Source: JAKIVR01 sp035933635
Lineage (GTDB): Archaea > Thermoplasmatota > Thermoplasmata > Lutacidiplasmatales > UBA184
Direction of reading: 5' to 3'
DNA length: 64,000 nucleotides
Assembly: GCA_035933635.1 (NCBI GenBank)
Contig: DASYYY010000030.1
Coordinates: 34,720-98,719, forward strand
In this document: positions 62,368-64,000 of the stretch, one piece after another
How the letters are laid out: each line of letters opens with the position of its first letter
Numbering within the stretch: the stretch's first letter is position 1
Translations under genes and position numbers: made by a program
Notes under the pieces: generated by a model
Database searches by the model: none
What the model was told of the DNA's origin: nothing
Seen by the model: the letters and a program-made list of their open reading frames with translations, nothing else

Positions 62368-63192
62368 CTATTCAGGTCCGGACCCTGAGTTCGGTCGAAG
62401 AGGGAGACGTGCAGACCGGCGCCTACGAACCTTGGCGGTGTCACCTCGAGGGCGCGCGCCGGTCCGGCCCGATGGCGCGGCCCGGAGTGCTCGCCGAGGG
62501 TACGGACAGTTCGGCTCCAGCGGGCACCGCGAGCATGACGGATCGGTGCGCCGACAGATGGTCCGTCCCAACGCACCCAGCCGGCGGGAGGCCTCGAGAA
62601 CATACTCCGGGGTCCCCGCGAGATCGCCCAGGTCTGCGGTGACCGACCGGTGGCTCTTCCGATAGTCCGAGCCGGGAGTCCCGAATCCGAGCCGAAGCAG
62701 TACCCGGAGAGCGTTCGAATCCATCGGGAGGGTCCGAATTCGACCGGCCCCGGCCAGGATCCGATCCGCCAGCGGCATTCCAACCCCGGGAAATCGGAGC
62801 AGGATACCTCGGAACTCGGGGGTGGATAAGTGGTCGAATCCGGTTGCGCCGTCGCCGACCGATCCCAGCATGATATCGGCGCACTGCCGGAGCTTCTTCG
62901 CTGAGACTTCGGGTAGTATCCCGTAACGGCCCACCTCCAGGAGTTCGGAATCGGATGCGCCCCGGATCGCCTGCGGAGCCAAGCCTACCGTCTCCTTCAG
63001 GACGGCGAACGCCGCCGCGCGACGTTCCTCCGTCGCGAGATACGAACAGTTCTCCCACAGTACAAGGCCCCAGGCATCGTCCGGTGATCGAACTCGGCTG
63101 TCGATCCCCGCTCTTCGTAACCGTCCGACGACCTCGCCGATCGTCCAGCGGGCCGGTACGGGGTCCGCCTCGCGCGAGGCATCGGCCGTCAC
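62368..63192 (-). CDS. Endonuclease III-like DNA glycosylase (HhH-GPD, 4Fe-4S)
   Basis: A base-excision repair family protein of 274 residues. The helix-hairpin-helix is FPGVGMPLADRIL (134-146). The catalytic Asp is Asp158. The [4Fe-4S] loop has Cys213, Cys220, Cys223 and Cys229 with the standard spacing 6-2-5. The Lys that makes EndoIII a lyase is Pro140 here, so it is more likely a monofunctional glycosylase as in MutY or Mig. GTG start. The Arg-rich C-terminal 40 residues are extra. Confidence 0.8.
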   Translation of the reverse strand: MTADASREADPVPARWTIGEVVGRLRRAGIDSRVRSPDDAWGLVLWENCSYLATEERRAAAFAVLKETVGLAPQAIRGASDSELLEVGRYGILPEVSAKKLRQCADIMLGSVGDGATGFDHLSTPEFRGILLRFPGVGMPLADRILAGAGRIRTLPMDSNALRVLLRLGFGTPGSDYRKSHRSVTADLGDLAGTPEYVLEASRRLGALGRTICRRTDPSCSRCPLEPNCPYPRRALRAAPSGRTGARPRGDTAKVRRRRSARLPLRPNSGSGPE

Positions 63193-63677
63193 GCGGCGGC
63201 GATCGATGCCCCCACCTTCAGGTTGACCGGACGAAGGGAGGCTCGGGGTGGAACGGGGCCGACTCGATTCAGCCCCTTCCGAAGGGTCAGAGTGCCGCGG
63301 GCCGGGCCGGTCGCTTGGTTCAACCCCGGGGTCGGCAAAGCCGCTCGTTAAGGGCTAGACGCCGGGGATGGAATCTTCTCACTGTGGGACGGGCCCAAGG
63401 GCGACCTGTCGGCCTCCGTCGGTCCTGGACCTCGACTCCTGGATGCGAGGCTGAATCTCCCGTGGGCCCGGATCCATCGGTGGCGGGTACCCACCTCCAC
63501 CACCGGTGTCCGGCCATCCTTGCACCGGACCGGGTCTCCGTTCGACTTCGCGTGATTGCATTTCCCGGGTGAGTTGACCGCGTCCACTAGTTTCCGCTCC
63601 CGATGGGACGTGGCCGTCCACTGGAACAGAGTCAACGTCCTACTCGATTCGCCGGATGCGCGGCGGGAATGGCCTGA
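63193..63677. other. Intergenic stretch without a supportable gene
   Basis: This stretch of 485 bases contains only short frames with no recognisable product. A weakly tRNA-like fold at about 63257-63338 fails on closer look. The base composition is slightly less GC-biased than nearby genes. It could be decayed coding sequence or simply spacer. Confidence 0.4.
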
Positions 63678-64000
63678 TCAGGGGATGGCTCGGGGGTTGT
63701 ATCCCCCGGTCCCCCAAAGTGCCGGAAGAATGACGTACCAGTCTCGGCCGCACTCCTCGAATCCCAGCTTCCTAGCCACGTGCTGAGACCTCGGATTGTC
63801 CTCCCCCGTGCTCCACGTCGGAGCGCGGCCCGCGTGTTGGGCAGCCTGCGCGACCAAGCACGCGGCAGCCGAACCGATGCCTTGGTTCCGCCAGGCCTCC
63901 AGTACGTGCCCGCCGACTCCGGCGTGCCGTGGCGACCACTCCCCGGAGGTCATCCAGCCGACGATCTCGCCGTCGCAGATTCCAGCAGCGACTTTGGCAC
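63678..64000 (-). CDS. GNAT-family acetyltransferase, C-terminal part (runs off window)
   Basis: The visible 107 residues end the gene. AGICDGEIVGWM and GVGGHVLEAWRNQGIGSAAA (the acetyl-CoA pyrophosphate loop, Q/R-x-x-G-x-G/A type) are followed by TGEDNPRSQHVARKLGFEECGR. These are standard GNAT motifs A and B. The acceptor is unknown. The 5' end lies outside the window. Confidence 0.85.
   Translation of the reverse strand, partial: AKVAAGICDGEIVGWMTSGEWSPRHAGVGGHVLEAWRNQGIGSAAACLVAQAAQHAGRAPTWSTGEDNPRSQHVARKLGFEECGRDWYVILPALWGTGGYNPRAIP

Noticed and set aside
63257..63338. tRNA-like sequence (GGCCGAC...GTCGGCA with a GGTTCAACCCC arm)
   Set aside because: The acceptor first pair is G-A, the T stem needs two G-T pairs, and no seven-base anticodon loop can be drawn.
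63348..63635. Frame of 95 codons on the minus strand with scattered Cys and His
   Set aside because: No promoter or ribosome site fits, the cysteine spacing matches no zinc motif and the second half is low complexity.

Overview
The window is a GC-rich piece of an archaeal chromosome. The archaeal assignment rests on genes read directly: TFB, aMBF1, RNA polymerase subunit D (Rpo3), EF-1 alpha, archaeal uS2/uS4/uS10/uS11/uS13, SRP54, archaeal peptidyl-tRNA hydrolase (Pth2), PurP, the archaeal dihydroneopterin aldolase MptD, a TrmB-type regulator and archaeal lipid head-group enzymes. Many starts also sit about 26 bp downstream of a TATA box, as expected for leaderless transcripts. The S53 acid protease, peptide transporters, methylmalonyl-CoA genes and PKD/Kelch surface proteins suggest an acid-tolerant, protein-degrading member of the Thermoplasmatota, perhaps one of the GC-rich soil or peat lineages. 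That lineage call is inference.

Layout. 1-9.6 kb: end of rpe, then an oligopeptide ABC transporter. Its binding protein is on the + strand, and oppBCDF plus a small membrane protein form a convergent minus-strand operon. 9.7-12.2 kb: srp54, a membrane protein and pth2. 12.2-21.7 kb: a GltD-like flavoprotein, a membrane-anchored S53 protease, two paralogous ACT-domain proteins around a zinc-finger gene, and a second peptide-binding protein. 21.7-29 kb: pheS, pheT, methylmalonyl-CoA mutase large subunit, its epimerase, enolase and uS2, closely packed. 29-34.7 kb: two regulators, a surface protein, a phosphoesterase and an alkyltransferase-like protein. 34.9-38.4 kb: tfb, a RecB-like nuclease and purP. 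38.5-44.4 kb: a large Kelch surface protein behind the uS13-uS4-uS11-rpoD operon. 44.7-48.7 kb: a glycosyltransferase, then a minus-strand cluster (methyltransferase, DnaJ, SAM hydrolase, membrane protein, Lrp-type RAM domain). 48.9-54.9 kb: an MFS transporter, citrate synthase, and a tuf-rpsJ-asd-pssA-mptD operon. 55-59.1 kb: a thioesterase, aMBF1, argF, and a thiolase-like/DUF35 pair. 59.4-64 kb: a more accessory-looking end with DUF1326/DUF2182, an unknown protein, an EndoIII-like protein and a partial GNAT.

How the genes may work together. The secreted S53 protease, two pilin-like peptide-binding proteins and the Opp transporter could form one extracellular protein-scavenging route. The mutase, epimerase, thiolase-like pair and citrate synthase could process the resulting propionyl and acetyl units. 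Promoters fall into two visible types. Transporter genes have a strong TATATATA box, a leader of about 35 nt or more and a GGTGA-type ribosome binding site. Several housekeeping genes appear leaderless. I saw no rRNA, convincing tRNA, CRISPR array, transposase or replication origin.
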